From the NCBI RefSeq assembly GCF_014192095.1, contig NZ_JACHXN010000013.1, forward strand, positions 99,762 to 163,761: 64,000 nt of DNA, read 5' to 3'. The stretch comes from Phyllobacterium trifolii. GTDB taxonomy: Bacteria; Pseudomonadota; Alphaproteobacteria; Rhizobiales; Rhizobiaceae. Positions within the stretch are counted from its first letter, which is position 1, and every line of letters starts with the position of its first letter. Positions 19,163 through 28,820 of this stretch are shown in pieces. Under the pieces are notes generated by a model. The model saw only the letters and a list, made by a program, of their open reading frames with translations, searched no databases and was not told the DNA's origin. A program made the translations under genes and the position numbers.

Positions 19163-20140
19163 ATGCTCAAACTCTTTACTTCACTGGCCGCCACAGCTGC
19201 CATTGCCCTCATCTCGGGTAGCGCATTTGCGCAGGGTTATCCTGAACGCAGTATCACCATGGTCGTGCCGTTCGCGGCGGGCGGCCCAACTGATACCGTT
19301 ACCAGACTTGTCGCCGAAAGCATGTCAAAGGACCTCGGTCAGCAGATCATCGTGGAAAATGTCGGCGGAGCAGGTGGCACGCTAGGGGCTTCCCAGGTGG
19401 CGAAGGCAGACCCGGATGGATACACGCTGTTGCTGCATCACATCGGCATGGCAACCAGCGCTACGCTATATCGCAAGCTGCCCTATGACACGCTCAACGC
19501 CTTCGAATATGTGGGGCTGGTCACAGATGTTCCAATGACCATTGTGGCAAAGAAGGATTTCGAGCCGACTGATCTCAAAGGCCTTGTTGAATACGTCAAG
19601 GCAAATGCCGACAAGATCACCCTTGCGAATGCCGGTATTGGCGCTGCCTCCCATCTTTGCGGGATGTTGTTCATGAGTGAGATCAAGACGCCACTGACAA
19701 CTGTACCTTACAAAGGCACTGGTCCTGCCATGACAGATCTCCTGGGTGGTCAGGTGGATTTGATGTGCGACCAGACCACCAATACAACCAAACAGATCAA
19801 AGGCGGTACGATCAAAGCCTATGGAGTGACATCGGCCAAGAGACTCGATGCCCTTCCCGATGTTCCAACCGTCGCGGAAGCTGGCCTGCCGGGCATGCAG
19901 GTAGGTATTTGGCACGGCATTTACGCGCCAAAGGGAACCCCTGCAGAGGTAACCCAGAAACTCTCGGGATCCCTGCAAAAAGCGTTGAAAGACCCCGACA
20001 TCATCGCTCGATTTGCTGAACTGGGCACGGTGCCCTCGACTGATGCGGAAGCAACGCCTGCAGGGCTGAAGTCAAAGCTTGAAAGCGAAGTGACCCGCTG
20101 GAAGCCGGTCATTGAGGCGGCCGGCCAATACGCTGATTAG
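19163..20140 (+). CDS. tctC: Tripartite tricarboxylate transporter substrate-binding protein
   Basis: A 325-residue periplasmic protein with signal peptide LAATAAIALISGSAFA and the TctC/Bug fold: YPERSITMVVPFAAGGPTD, HIGMATSATLYRKLPYD, VPYKGTGPAMTDLLGGQVD, VAEAGLPGMQVGIWHGIYAP. It would capture a carboxylate (citrate, other di- or tricarboxylates, or an aromatic acid) and pass it to TctAB. The start has a strong GGAGG. A terminator-like hairpin separates it from tctB, which would let the binding protein be made in excess over the membrane parts. Confidence 0.9.
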   Translation: MLKLFTSLAATAAIALISGSAFAQGYPERSITMVVPFAAGGPTDTVTRLVAESMSKDLGQQIIVENVGGAGGTLGASQVAKADPDGYTLLLHHIGMATSATLYRKLPYDTLNAFEYVGLVTDVPMTIVAKKDFEPTDLKGLVEYVKANADKITLANAGIGAASHLCGMLFMSEIKTPLTTVPYKGTGPAMTDLLGGQVDLMCDQTTNTTKQIKGGTIKAYGVTSAKRLDALPDVPTVAEAGLPGMQVGIWHGIYAPKGTPAEVTQKLSGSLQKALKDPDIIARFAELGTVPSTDAEATPAGLKSKLESEVTRWKPVIEAAGQYAD

Positions 20141-20148
20141 CAGACCAT

Positions 20149-20184
20149 GGGCCCGAAGTGGGAGAGCGCTTCCGGCCCTTTTTT
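20149..20184 (+). terminator. Partial terminator between tctC and tctB
   Basis: GGGCCCGAAG and CTTCCGGCCC form a 10-bp stem with one mismatch around a 10-base loop, followed at once by TTTTTT. It lies nine bases after tctC and 28 before tctB, inside an operon whose genes must be coexpressed. Hence it is more likely an attenuator than an absolute terminator. Confidence 0.7.
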
Positions 20185-20211
20185 ATAGCGTCAAACGGCC
20201 GTGGGGAACAT

Positions 20212-20673
20212 ATGAGAAATCTTAGTTTTAGTTCGCGCGATTTGATCTGCGGCGCACTGTTTATATTCATAGGCCTTTTCTTTGCGATACAGGCATATGG
20301 CCTTGAACTTGGCACAGCACTCCGCATGGGACCAGGTTATTTTCCGTTTGTATTGGCCGGAATCCTTATCCTTCTTGGCATAATCGTCATCATTCAGGGT
20401 ACTCAGTTACAGCATGAACCAATGGGGCCAATTGCATGGCGCGGTATGCTATTCATTTTGCCGGCACCGATCCTGTTTGGCCTCACCGTCCGTGGACTAG
20501 GCTTCGTGCCATCACTTTTTCTGACGGGATTGGTTGCAGCTTTTGCAAGTACGAAGATGCGTCCCGGAACCGCGCTCCTGCTGGTTGGCGGCCTGACATT
20601 GTTTTCTGTAATCGTGTTCAGTTATGCGCTCGGCCTGCCCTTCCGGCGTTTTGGCCCCTGGCTTGGGCAGTGA
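20212..20673 (+). CDS. tctB: Tripartite tricarboxylate transporter small membrane subunit
   Basis: A 153-residue protein with four hydrophobic segments (ICGALFIFIGLFFAIQAYGL, FPFVLAGILILLGIIVIIQG, GMLFILPAPILFGLTVRGLG, LLVGGLTLFSVIVFSYALGL), typical of TctB. I use the ATG at 20212 because the upstream part of the frame overlaps the terminator hairpin. It pairs with TctA in the inner membrane; its exact role in transport is not well known. The next gene follows after nine bases. Confidence 0.88.
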   Translation: MRNLSFSSRDLICGALFIFIGLFFAIQAYGLELGTALRMGPGYFPFVLAGILILLGIIVIIQGTQLQHEPMGPIAWRGMLFILPAPILFGLTVRGLGFVPSLFLTGLVAAFASTKMRPGTALLLVGGLTLFSVIVFSYALGLPFRRFGPWLGQ

Positions 20674-20682
20674 GGCCGCGAA

Positions 20683-22185
20683 ATGGATCTTCTTAACAAT
20701 CTCGTTCTCGGATTTGCGACTGCAGCTTCGCCCTACAACCTTTTGTTCTGCTTCATCGGGGTCATCCTCGGTACGCTTATCGGCGTGCTTCCCGGTATCG
20801 GTGCGACTGCAACGATCGCCATGCTTTTGCCTATCACCTTTCAGCTCGAACCAGTCTCGTCACTCATCATGCTGGCGGGCATCTACTACGGCGCACAGTA
20901 TGGCGGCTCAACTACCGCCATCCTGATCAACATGCCTGGCGAATCCTCGTCGGCAGTCACTGCCATCGATGGATACCAGATGGCGCGAAAGGGCCGCGCA
21001 GGGGCTGCACTTTCAATTGCGGCTATAGGTTCGTTCTTTGCCGGAACAGTATCCACCATCCTGGTAGCTGTGTTTGCTCCGCCATTGACAGCCGTCGCTT
21101 TGAGATTCGGGTCGCCGGAATATTTCTCGCTGATGATCGTCGGCCTCGTTTCGTCCGTCGCTCTCGCCCATGGTTCCGTCGTCAAAGCACTCGGCATGGT
21201 GGTTCTTGGCCTGCTACTCGGGCTCGTCGGGACAGATATTTATACCGGTACGCCACGATTCAATCTCGGAATTCTCGAATTGTCTGATGGGTTGAATTTC
21301 GTTGCGCTTGCAGTCGGCGTATTCGGCATCGCCGAAATTCTGCGTAACCTTGAAAACGAGCATGACCGCGATGTGATGATCAAAAAGGTCACCAACCTCT
21401 GGCCCACGCGACAGGACTGGAAAGAAATGACCGCACCGATCTTGCGCGGAACGGTAATTGGCTCCGCCCTCGGCATCTTGCCCGGTGGCGGAGCAATTCT
21501 TGCGTCCTTCGCATCCTATACGGTCGAGAAACGGATCTCGAATACGCCGGGCGAATTTGGCAAGGGTGCTGTCGCCGGGGTGGCGGGCCCTGAATCTGCC
21601 AACAATGCCGGCGCGCAGACATCGTTCATCCCGATGCTGACGCTTGGCATTCCGGCCAATCCGGTCATGGCCTTGATGATCGGCGCCATGATCATTCAAG
21701 GTATCGTTCCTGGTCCCAACGTTGCCACCGAACAACCTGCCTTGTTCTGGGGGATCATTGCCTCCATGTGGATCGGAAATCTCATGTTGATTCTGCTTAA
21801 CCTGCCGCTGATCGGGCTTTGGGTTAAGCTGTTGACCATCCCCTACTACATGTTGTTTCCCGCCATCATCGCCTTCTGTTCAATCGGCGTTTACAGCGTC
21901 AATTCCAATGTGTTCGATCTATATGCTGTCGCCTTCTTCGGTCTCATCGGTTACGGGCTGGCAAAACTCCGCTGCGAACCGGCGCCGCTGCTGCTCGGCT
22001 TTGTGCTTGGACCGCTTCTGGAGGAGCATCTTCGCCGGGCCATGATCATGTCGCGCGGCGATCCCATGACCTTCCTCAATCGCCCTATCAGTCTTGGGCT
22101 CTTGTTACTCGCAGCAGCCGTTCTCGTGGTCGTGCTGCTGCCAAGCATCCGCAAGAAACGCGATGAGGTTTTTGTCGAAGACTAG
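20683..22185 (+). CDS. tctA: Tripartite tricarboxylate transporter large permease
   Basis: A 500-residue permease with about twelve membrane segments and the conserved TctA glycine-rich motifs [40 protein letters not shown] and, in the second half, [16 protein letters not shown] plus [19 protein letters not shown]. It is the ion-driven channel of the TctABC system. It converges with the GT39 gene, leaving four bases between the stops. Confidence 0.93.
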   Translation: MDLLNNLVLGFATAASPYNLLFCFIGVILGTLIGVLPGIGATATIAMLLPITFQLEPVSSLIMLAGIYYGAQYGGSTTAILINMPGESSSAVTAIDGYQMARKGRAGAALSIAAIGSFFAGTVSTILVAVFAPPLTAVALRFGSPEYFSLMIVGLVSSVALAHGSVVKALGMVVLGLLLGLVGTDIYTGTPRFNLGILELSDGLNFVALAVGVFGIAEILRNLENEHDRDVMIKKVTNLWPTRQDWKEMTAPILRGTVIGSALGILPGGGAILASFASYTVEKRISNTPGEFGKGAVAGVAGPESANNAGAQTSFIPMLTLGIPANPVMALMIGAMIIQGIVPGPNVATEQPALFWGIIASMWIGNLMLILLNLPLIGLWVKLLTIPYYMLFPAIIAFCSIGVYSVNSNVFDLYAVAFFGLIGYGLAKLRCEPAPLLLGFVLGPLLEEHLRRAMIMSRGDPMTFLNRPISLGLLLLAAAVLVVVLLPSIRKKRDEVFVED

Positions 22186-22189
22186 AGCC

Positions 22190-23686
22190 TCACTTTGCTG
22201 GAACGATGAAATAGCTCACCCGCGCTGACTGATCGGGATAATATTTATACGTGAGATCCACCTGCTTGACGTCTGCTGGCGGCGCGGCGATACCGGCGCC
22301 GTTCAGCAAACTTAACACAGCCGGATTCATCCCGTCGCCGAACCAGACAAAAAGTGCCGGGAAGCGGATGCGTGACACGGCATTCGGCATTTCCAGATGC
22401 ACCGGAATGATTGAACTGTCGAAAAGACGCAGATTTCCCGGTAATTGGGGACCATTTGACACGACGGTCTGGTAAGTTCCCACGGCGCGCGTCACTGTGA
22501 AAAGCTTCGCGTAGTCCAGCTGGCCAATAGAAGGCGCCTTACCGTCACGCGCATACAGTATATTCACCGCCAATCCTGGAATTACGATAAGGCCGCAGAT
22601 CGCACCGACAATCGCGAAGCGTTTCAACGGCAAGTCAGTTCGGATATAGCGCCCCAAAAGCGTTGCCAGATAGAGCGGGCTCAAGAACAGAACCGGCTGG
22701 AGCCAGCGATCTTTCACCTCGGCAGCACCGCTGATGAGGACACCGACAAAAACAGCCGCCAGCGCAAACAGCAAGGTTCGGCCTACGAATTTTTCGGCGT
22801 CATTCCAAGGACGAGGCGAGGATATCTGTTCTGCCCGGCTTCGCCACCAGGCGATTGCAAAGAAAACCAGCGCTATTCCCGAAAAGAGAACACCATTGAG
22901 AAAGAGCTTCCACTCGCCGTGAAGACGACTGATAACAAAATTGCCGCCCTCACCTATCTCGAATTTATGTGACCGCGCCAACAGGTTCTCTGTATGCGAA
23001 AGCGTCCACAAGCCTGTAGGCGCTATGGCTGCAATGAACACTAGCAGCACCAGAATGCTCTTCCGCATCAAAAGAACGGCTCGATATTCGGGAATGGAGA
23101 AGCCAGCCGAAATGAGCCCGATAAGGAAGAAACTCGCGTTGAATTTTCCGAGTAGACCCGAAGCGATGCCGAGCCCCAGCAGTGCAGCCGAATGCCAGGA
23201 GCGGGATTTCATATGCCAGGCGAAGGCGAGAAATGCCCAAGCGCAGCCGGTGGTGCCTCCTACTGAGTGAGTCAGCGTCCGTTGCGATTCCCACGCGATT
23301 TGAGGCAGCAGGAATATGCCGAGCATGCCAGCAGCAGCTACCGATTTAGACAGGCCGAGCAGACGTGCGCCGAAATAGACGCTGATAAATGAACTCGCAA
23401 GCATACCGAACTTGACGAGATAGATGGTAAACATGCTGATTCCGAAGAGATTTCCAGCGATGCTGTTTATCCACGTATAGAGTGGCGCCTGCGACCCGCC
23501 ATATCCCCACTGCAGAGCACCGACATAGGCTAATTGCTCCGCGTCATCCACTCCCGCGCCATTCGAAATCGTCGTCAGAAAAAAGACCTGGAACGCAAAA
23601 TAGAGAAGAACCAGCAAGAGTGCCGGATTTCGCGACGCTACTTTCATCAAATTTGCGAGCGGAAATTGAAATGGAACAGCGGACAT
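22190..23686 (-). CDS. GT39-family membrane glycosyltransferase
   Basis: A 498-residue multi-pass membrane protein of the ArnT/PMT type. Near the N-terminus, after one membrane helix, lies the acidic pair in NGAGVDDAEQLAYVGALQWGYG, the catalytic Asp region of GT39 enzymes that use lipid-phosphate sugars. About ten more hydrophobic helices and a small periplasmic C-terminal domain follow. The acceptor could be lipid A, another lipid or a surface polysaccharide; nothing nearby decides this. Confidence 0.8.
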   Translation of the reverse strand: MSAVPFQFPLANLMKVASRNPALLLVLLYFAFQVFFLTTISNGAGVDDAEQLAYVGALQWGYGGSQAPLYTWINSIAGNLFGISMFTIYLVKFGMLASSFISVYFGARLLGLSKSVAAAGMLGIFLLPQIAWESQRTLTHSVGGTTGCAWAFLAFAWHMKSRSWHSAALLGLGIASGLLGKFNASFFLIGLISAGFSIPEYRAVLLMRKSILVLLVFIAAIAPTGLWTLSHTENLLARSHKFEIGEGGNFVISRLHGEWKLFLNGVLFSGIALVFFAIAWWRSRAEQISSPRPWNDAEKFVGRTLLFALAAVFVGVLISGAAEVKDRWLQPVLFLSPLYLATLLGRYIRTDLPLKRFAIVGAICGLIVIPGLAVNILYARDGKAPSIGQLDYAKLFTVTRAVGTYQTVVSNGPQLPGNLRLFDSSIIPVHLEMPNAVSRIRFPALFVWFGDGMNPAVLSLLNGAGIAAPPADVKQVDLTYKYYPDQSARVSYFIVPAK

Positions 23687-23887
23687 AGCGATTTCTTTGC
23701 TTCGAAGACCTCGCGTTCTAGTCCAGGTCGCAGCCCAAATCTACCAGAGATTGAGACCTTAGGTGTAGGGTGCTGGTTTAACCAAATGGCGGCGTCAGCT
23801 TGAAATGGCGCTTTTCGACCGAGCTGATCACTCATATCGCAAATCACCGTTGACGGAATCGCCTTAACCGTTGAAAAGCATAAATGC

Positions 23888-23973
23888 GCGGACGTGGTGA
23901 AATCGGTAGACACAACAGACTTAAAATCTGTCGGCCATAGGTCATGCGGGTTCAAGTCCCGCCGTCCGCACCA
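23888..23973 (+). tRNA. tRNA-Leu (anticodon UAA)
   Basis: An 86-base tRNA with encoded CCA. The acceptor stem is GCGGACG / CGTCCGC, the D-loop region is GTGGTGAAATCGGTAGACAC, and the anticodon stem ACAGA / TCTGT encloses the loop CTTAAAA (anticodon TAA). A long variable arm follows (CGGCCATAGGTCATG region, class II), and the T-arm is GCGGG TTCAAGT CCCGC. The long variable arm and UAA anticodon identify leucine. An AGCGCTCAAGTGCCGCTGGT hairpin just downstream may terminate it. Confidence 0.97.
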
Positions 23974-24084
23974 GCGCTCAAGTGCCGCTGGTCTTGACTT
24001 TTGCTCCTTCGCCTTTCCTGAGCGAAATGGCTTGCGACGATCCGTTTGGAGAATTACGGTCGCTTTCCCGCTAGGAGATTTTTT

Positions 24085-24834
24085 ATGACTGATGAAGTTG
24101 TGACCGCAGCCATGCTGGCGATCGGCGATGAGTTGCTGTCAGGTCGGACAAAGGACAAGAACATCGGTCACCTAGCTGATATTCTCACAGCCGTCGGTAT
24201 CGATCTTGAAGAAGTCCGCATCGTTCCGGATGAAGAGGATCGCATTGTCGAAGCGCTGAATGCCCTGCGGGAACGTTATGAATACGTGTTCACGTCCGGC
24301 GGGATCGGACCAACGCACGACGACATAACGGCTGATGCAGTTGCAAAAGCGTTTGATGTCCCTTGTGAACACGACACGGCAGCGATGAAACTCATGGGCG
24401 ATAATTATGCAGCACGCGGGATGGAATTCACCGAAAGCCGCCAGCGCATGGCGCGAATGCCGCGCGGCTCGGCGCACATCACCAATCCTGTTTCAACAGC
24501 ACCTGGTTTCCATATTGGCAATGTTTACGTGATGGCAGGTGTCCCTTCGGTTTTTCAAGCCATGCTCGACAATGTTATCCCAACATTGAAAGTGGGTAAG
24601 AAGCTGTTGTCCCGTTCAGTGAACTGCCCATTTGGCGAGGGTGCGATCGCCGTTTCCCTCCGGAATATCCAGGCAATTCATCCAGATACGATCATCGGTT
24701 CTTATCCAAAATACGAAAACGGCAAATTCTCGACGGAACTGGTTATCAGGGCGCGCGACGAAGAAAAACTTCTTGCGGCTGAATCGGCTGTGAAAGAAAT
24801 GGTTGCGAATATCGCTTCTCAATCTGCACAATGA
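24085..24834 (+). CDS. CinA-like molybdopterin-binding (MoCF) domain protein
   Basis: A 249-residue protein with the MoaB/MogA-like fold of the CinA N-terminus: AAMLAIGDELLSGRTKDKN, TSGGIGPTHDDITADAVAKA, PGFHIGNVYVMAGVPSVFQAM. It lacks the C-terminal nicotinamide-nucleotide deamidase domain of full-length CinA. Single-domain forms are common in alphaproteobacteria and may have COG1058 pyrophosphatase-type activity on nucleotide cofactors; this was not shown here. The ATG at 24085 has TAGGAG upstream. It follows the tRNA gene directly. Confidence 0.85.
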   Translation: MTDEVVTAAMLAIGDELLSGRTKDKNIGHLADILTAVGIDLEEVRIVPDEEDRIVEALNALRERYEYVFTSGGIGPTHDDITADAVAKAFDVPCEHDTAAMKLMGDNYAARGMEFTESRQRMARMPRGSAHITNPVSTAPGFHIGNVYVMAGVPSVFQAMLDNVIPTLKVGKKLLSRSVNCPFGEGAIAVSLRNIQAIHPDTIIGSYPKYENGKFSTELVIRARDEEKLLAAESAVKEMVANIASQSAQ

Positions 24835-24942
24835 ACGGCTCTTCGATCAACGCAAGTTGTCCAAAATACAAAAGCAACTATTGCGCGGAAGGCGTATAAT
24901 GTTGCCTGATGCGACGAATGCAAAAAACCTATGGAGGCCAAC

Positions 24943-25785
24943 ATGGCATTTCGGACGATCATCGCTTTCATTCGCAGCGAGCGTGAGGCAAAGAAGGTTA
25001 TAGGCGCCGCAAGGTTGATCGCTTCGTCCAGCGAGCGCACGCATATTATCGGCCTCTATACGATCCCCTCGCCGATTGTTTATGCCGATCCCACGGGTTT
25101 TGCCGACACGACATTGTTCGAAGCCCATGAACAGCGCCACAAGGAAAACTCCGAAGCGATTTCAGCTCTTTTTGGGGCGGAGATGTCCACTGGAACCATC
25201 TCCCATGAGTTCCGCATTGTACGATCCGAAAGCAGCAGTCCGTCCGCCGGTGTTACGCAAAGCGCCCTTCGAGCCGACATCATAATTGCCGGTCAACCTG
25301 ATCCTGATGATCCAGATAGCGTCAACGACGTCACCGACCCACTCGTCATGGAAAGCGGCCGACCCGTTTTGTTTGTCCCTTACAAAACGAAACTGCCGGA
25401 AAAGATCGATCGTGTCGTTGTTGCCTTCAATGGCAAGCGCGAAGCATCGCGCGCTGCATTCGATTCACTCCCACTACTGCTCAAGGCTGAAAGTGTCGAT
25501 ATCGTCTGGGTTGATCCAAAGAAATCCAACGATCCGAATGTCGATATCCCCGGCACACCGCTTTCCGACGCACTTCGTCGCCACGGCGTCAATGTCCATC
25601 CCCACACAATCAATTCGAACTCTGAATCTGCCGACAAGGTACTGCGACGCTGGATTGCAGAAAACAATGCGTCATTGTTCGTAATGGGGGCTTATAGCCA
25701 GTCTCGGTTAAAGGAATGGGTGTTCGGAGGTGTAACCAGCTCTATAATGGCCGATATGCCCTGCCTGACATTGATGTCGCGCTGA
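24943..25785 (+). CDS. Tandem universal stress protein
   Basis: From the ATG at 24943 (GGAGG five bases upstream) the product is 280 residues with two UspA-like halves. The second half carries the better match: DRVVVAFNGKREASRAAFDSL, and the C-terminal SLFVMGAYSQSRLKEWVFGGVTSSIM with the G-x2-G-x(9)-G-(S/T)-like nucleotide-binding pattern. The first half looks degenerate. USPs bind ATP or AMP and respond to starvation and other stress. I see no EcfG-type promoter in front of it. Confidence 0.87.
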   Translation: MAFRTIIAFIRSEREAKKVIGAARLIASSSERTHIIGLYTIPSPIVYADPTGFADTTLFEAHEQRHKENSEAISALFGAEMSTGTISHEFRIVRSESSSPSAGVTQSALRADIIIAGQPDPDDPDSVNDVTDPLVMESGRPVLFVPYKTKLPEKIDRVVVAFNGKREASRAAFDSLPLLLKAESVDIVWVDPKKSNDPNVDIPGTPLSDALRRHGVNVHPHTINSNSESADKVLRRWIAENNASLFVMGAYSQSRLKEWVFGGVTSSIMADMPCLTLMSR

Positions 25786-25929
25786 ACAGGCCGCAATAAT
25801 CACACTTTTCTTGTCAGAAAAGATCGCGGACAATGCAAGCGGCTTGCCAGCGGCTTGCATTTACCGCTATTGCGGGATGCATTCCTGGCGGATTTTCCGC
25901 TACATTGCATTTTTCTGATGGAGTGCGCC

Positions 25930-26427
25930 ATGTCCCTTCCCGACAAAGCTTTTCCGGTCTCTTGGGACCAATTCCATAGGGATGCCCGCGCCTTGGCCTG
26001 GCGTGTTGCCGGCATGCAGCGTGAATGGCGCGCCATGGTCGCGATTACGCGCGGTGGATTGGTCCCGGCAGCCATCATCTGTCGCGAGCTTGGCATTCGT
26101 ATGATCGAGACGGTATGCATTGCGTCCTACCACGACTACGACGAGCAAGGAGAACTCAAGGTCCTGAAGAATGTTGATCCACGGCTCTTAGAGAACGAAG
26201 GCGAAGGCATTCTGGTCGTTGATGACCTGACCGATACAGGCAAGACCGCTGCCATCGTGCGCGAAATGATGCCGAAAGCGCATTTTGCTACCGTTTATGC
26301 GAAACCCAAGGGGCGCCCGCTTATCGACACGTTCGTGACGGAAGTCTCACAGGATACCTGGATCTATTTCCCGTGGGACATGGGTCTGACCTACCAGGAA
26401 CCGATCACCAAGGGCCATGGCGGATAA
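25930..26427 (+). CDS. gpt: Xanthine phosphoribosyltransferase
   Basis: A 165-residue purine phosphoribosyltransferase. The PRPP-binding loop is [18 protein letters not shown], and the flexible region is [23 protein letters not shown]. The C-terminal [15 protein letters not shown] is typical of bacterial Gpt. It converts xanthine (also guanine and hypoxanthine) to the nucleotide. I start at the ATG at 25930, preceded by GGAG, giving the standard length. It converges with corA, four bases between stops. Confidence 0.92.
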   Translation: MSLPDKAFPVSWDQFHRDARALAWRVAGMQREWRAMVAITRGGLVPAAIICRELGIRMIETVCIASYHDYDEQGELKVLKNVDPRLLENEGEGILVVDDLTDTGKTAAIVREMMPKAHFATVYAKPKGRPLIDTFVTEVSQDTWIYFPWDMGLTYQEPITKGHGG

Positions 26428-26431
26428 CATT

Positions 26432-27475
26432 TTAAAGCCAGCCGCTCTTGCGGAACCGCCAGTATAGAGTCAAGCACACTAGCCCGATCGCTCCCAACAC
26501 CCAGTAATACCCATGGGGAGAATCAAGCTCTGGCATGTGCTTGAAATTCATGCCGTATATGCCAGCGATAGCTGTCGGCACAGCCAGTGTCGCCGCCCAT
26601 GAGGCCAAACGCTTGGAAATCACGGTTTCCTGACTTTGGCCAACGAGTAAGCTCGCTTCAAATGCAAAGGCTAAAACCTCACGCAAACCATCGATCTTCT
26701 CCTGAACGGTGCGGACGTGATCGGTGACATCTCTGAAATGAGGCTGCATCGCTGTCTGTATCTGCGGCAGATCCGTATTGCTTAATCGTCCACACACGTC
26801 GACAAGCGGTCCAATCGCGTTGCGCAGGCGCAAAAGATCCCGGCGCAGCATGTACAGTCGTTCGATATCGCTGCTGGTCATAGGTTTCGCGAGTACACGG
26901 TCCTCGATCGATTCCACTTCATCATGAATCGCTTCCAGCACCGGCATGTAATTGTCGACTATAAAATCCAGAATTGCGTAAAGGATGAAATCCTCGCCTT
27001 TTGCGAGCGCATAAGGGGATGTCTCCCAATGCTGCCGCACGGCCGCATACGACGTCGACGCTCCGTGGCGAACGCTCACGATATATCCTTTACCAAGGAA
27101 AACATGCGTTTCACCAAACTCGACACGGCCATTGATCAGTTGTGCCGTTCGCGCCACGATAAAAATTGCGTCACCATACTGCTCGAGCTTTGGACGCTGA
27201 TGAGCGTGTTCCGCATCCTCAATAGCCAAGCTATGCAGGCCGAATTGCTTTTGAACCCGGTGCAGAAGTTCCCCGTTCGGCTCTAACAACCCGATCCAGA
27301 CTACATGTCCTTCCTTTTGAGTCCACGTTCCTGCTTCATCGATCGAGATGTCTGCTATGCGTTGGCCGTTGGCGTAAACACATGACGCGACGACACTAAC
27401 GTTTTCATCCTCTGGTGAATCTGTAGCACCGAAAGGTCGCGAAGCCTCTTCGAACGACGATCTGGAAGATGTCAT
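26432..27475 (-). CDS. corA: CorA-like Mg2+/Co2+ transporter
   Basis: From the ATG at 27475, which follows GGGAGGGG, the product is 347 residues. The longer frame to 27790 adds an unlikely arginine-rich head and overlaps the divergent Nudix gene. A long cytoplasmic alpha/beta and helical domain (to about residue 285) precedes two C-terminal membrane helices. The pore-loop signature is YGMNFKHMPE, after TLAVPTAIAGI. The EVESIEDRVL and LRRDLLRLRNAIGPL stalk segments are as in CorA/ZntB proteins. It carries divalent cations; whether import of Mg2+ or another metal cannot be told from the motifs. Confidence 0.88.
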   Translation of the reverse strand: MTSSRSSFEEASRPFGATDSPEDENVSVVASCVYANGQRIADISIDEAGTWTQKEGHVVWIGLLEPNGELLHRVQKQFGLHSLAIEDAEHAHQRPKLEQYGDAIFIVARTAQLINGRVEFGETHVFLGKGYIVSVRHGASTSYAAVRQHWETSPYALAKGEDFILYAILDFIVDNYMPVLEAIHDEVESIEDRVLAKPMTSSDIERLYMLRRDLLRLRNAIGPLVDVCGRLSNTDLPQIQTAMQPHFRDVTDHVRTVQEKIDGLREVLAFAFEASLLVGQSQETVISKRLASWAATLAVPTAIAGIYGMNFKHMPELDSPHGYYWVLGAIGLVCLTLYWRFRKSGWL

Positions 27476-27696
27476 TGCCCCTCCCATTTGTGGTTTCTCG
27501 CAGGTTATCCTTTGTAACTCAACCTTTCCAGTTATCCGTTGGTCGAGCTCTCGCGACATCCGCTGGAAATTTCGATCTATTTTTTTTGCACTGCTGTTCA
27601 AAAAAATGTCATAAGTCGCATATAAGCAGCAAACTGTAGCCAAAGAACGATTGCGGATTATTCGAATCGGTTCACACTTGCTGAAAACAAGCTGGA

Positions 27697-28191
27697 ATGA
27701 GCGGAACATTGAACGTAACCTATCTAAACGAAATCGTATCTGACAAGCGGATCGAAATGCCGGATGGCAGGATCTGCCAGGTCGCTGCACTCGTTTATCG
27801 CCGCAAGAAAAATCGACCTGAGATCTTGTTGATTACGAGCCGAGGAACCGGCCGCTGGGTTCTACCCAAGGGTTGGCCACAGGTCGGCAAGACGTTTGCA
27901 CAGTCCGCGCAAAGGGAGGCCTATGAAGAAGCAGGCGTGCGCGGCGACGTGGCGCCCTTTTCTATCGGTACATACACGTACGAAAAACACGATGTGTGTG
28001 ATGGTGAATCCGGCGATTTCATCGTTGATGTTTTTCCTATGCATTTTTCGCACCAGGAAAAGAATTGGCCTGAGCGCGGCGAACGTCGGCTCGATTGGGT
28101 AGGCGTCGACGAGGCCGCCCAACGGGTAGAAGAACCCGGGCTGAAAAACCTTCTTGCAAGCTTTGATCTTGGGGCTTTAGCCGATCGCTGA
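27697..28191 (+). CDS. Nudix hydrolase, DIPP-like
   Basis: A 164-residue protein with strand QVAALVYRRK, TGRWVLPKGWPQ and a Nudix box ending REAYEEAGV. Aligned with G-x5-E-x7-REUxEExGU, the first glutamate is lysine (GWPQVGK). The catalytic REAYEE helix is complete, so hydrolysis is still expected. The general type matches diphosphoinositol or diadenosine polyphosphate hydrolases (DIPP). It stands alone between divergent corA and the nrdJ leader. Confidence 0.85.
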   Translation: MSGTLNVTYLNEIVSDKRIEMPDGRICQVAALVYRRKKNRPEILLITSRGTGRWVLPKGWPQVGKTFAQSAQREAYEEAGVRGDVAPFSIGTYTYEKHDVCDGESGDFIVDVFPMHFSHQEKNWPERGERRLDWVGVDEAAQRVEEPGLKNLLASFDLGALADR

Positions 28192-28577
28192 GCGCCGCGA
28201 CGCTTACAATGCGCTTGCATCTCATTCAAATTTTCAAATTTTCCCAGTGTGATGGCCTTTCCCCAGAAACTTTGCACGCCGCTAGCCGGCAAAAATTTCT
28301 TTAGGTTTCTCCCCGTTATCCACATATGTGACACACAAGATATTGCGGTCACAATTATGTAAAAAACTATGACTTGACGCTTGCACGCGAGTCATTTTTT
28401 ATGGTGAACGGCGTTGCGTTAGTGGCGTGACCGGAGTGTTTGTAACCGGCCTTTTTCCAGTTTATCCAGTGTTTACCAGAGCTTGCACTCCAGCGCGCGT
28501 GCAAGGGATGGATCACGTCTGGACGGAAAGAACGTCTGCGCGCAAGTCGATTATTTTGTTGGGTAAATGGCCAATTA

Positions 28578-28622
28578 ACACTATATTTAGTGTTTACAGG
28601 CAGAATATTTACCAGATAGTGT
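28578..28622 (+). promoter_or_regulatory. NrdR box pair upstream of nrdJ
   Basis: ACACTATATTTAGTGT at 28578-28593 is close to the NrdR consensus acaCwAtATaTwGtgt and nearly palindromic. About 29 bases further on, 28607-28622 keeps the right half (GATAGTGT). NrdR usually binds two boxes some three helical turns apart and represses ribonucleotide reductase genes when dATP is plentiful. The strong first box is read directly; the second is weaker. Confidence 0.72.
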
Positions 28623-28804
28623 GACAGTCCTTAAGGGGAAAGAATCACACAACAGGCGTCAAAATTAGGGCCACCAAGCCCGGAAATGACGCGGGCAACC
28701 GCGTCTATCAAGGGCGAAAGTGTAGCGGCCGGTTTCAGGGGTTGGAATCGGTTAGGGCGGAATTGTGTCCATTCGCGCACAACTCTTCACATGGCGCCTG
28801 ATGG

Positions 28805-28820
28805 ATACTATATATAGAGA
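28805..28820 (+). promoter_or_regulatory. Additional NrdR-like box near the nrdJ start
   Basis: ATACTATATATAGAGA contains the perfect NrdR core CTATATATAG, 14 bases before the ATG and about 226 bases from the upstream pair. It overlaps the ribosome-binding region, so binding here could block a second promoter or act as a roadblock. It may instead be chance in a TATA-rich stretch. Confidence 0.5.

Noticed and set aside
28640..28800. Cobalamin riboswitch before B12-dependent nrdJ
   Set aside because: No B12 box and no matching core stems could be found; only a short GC hairpin. The NrdR boxes explain regulation better.
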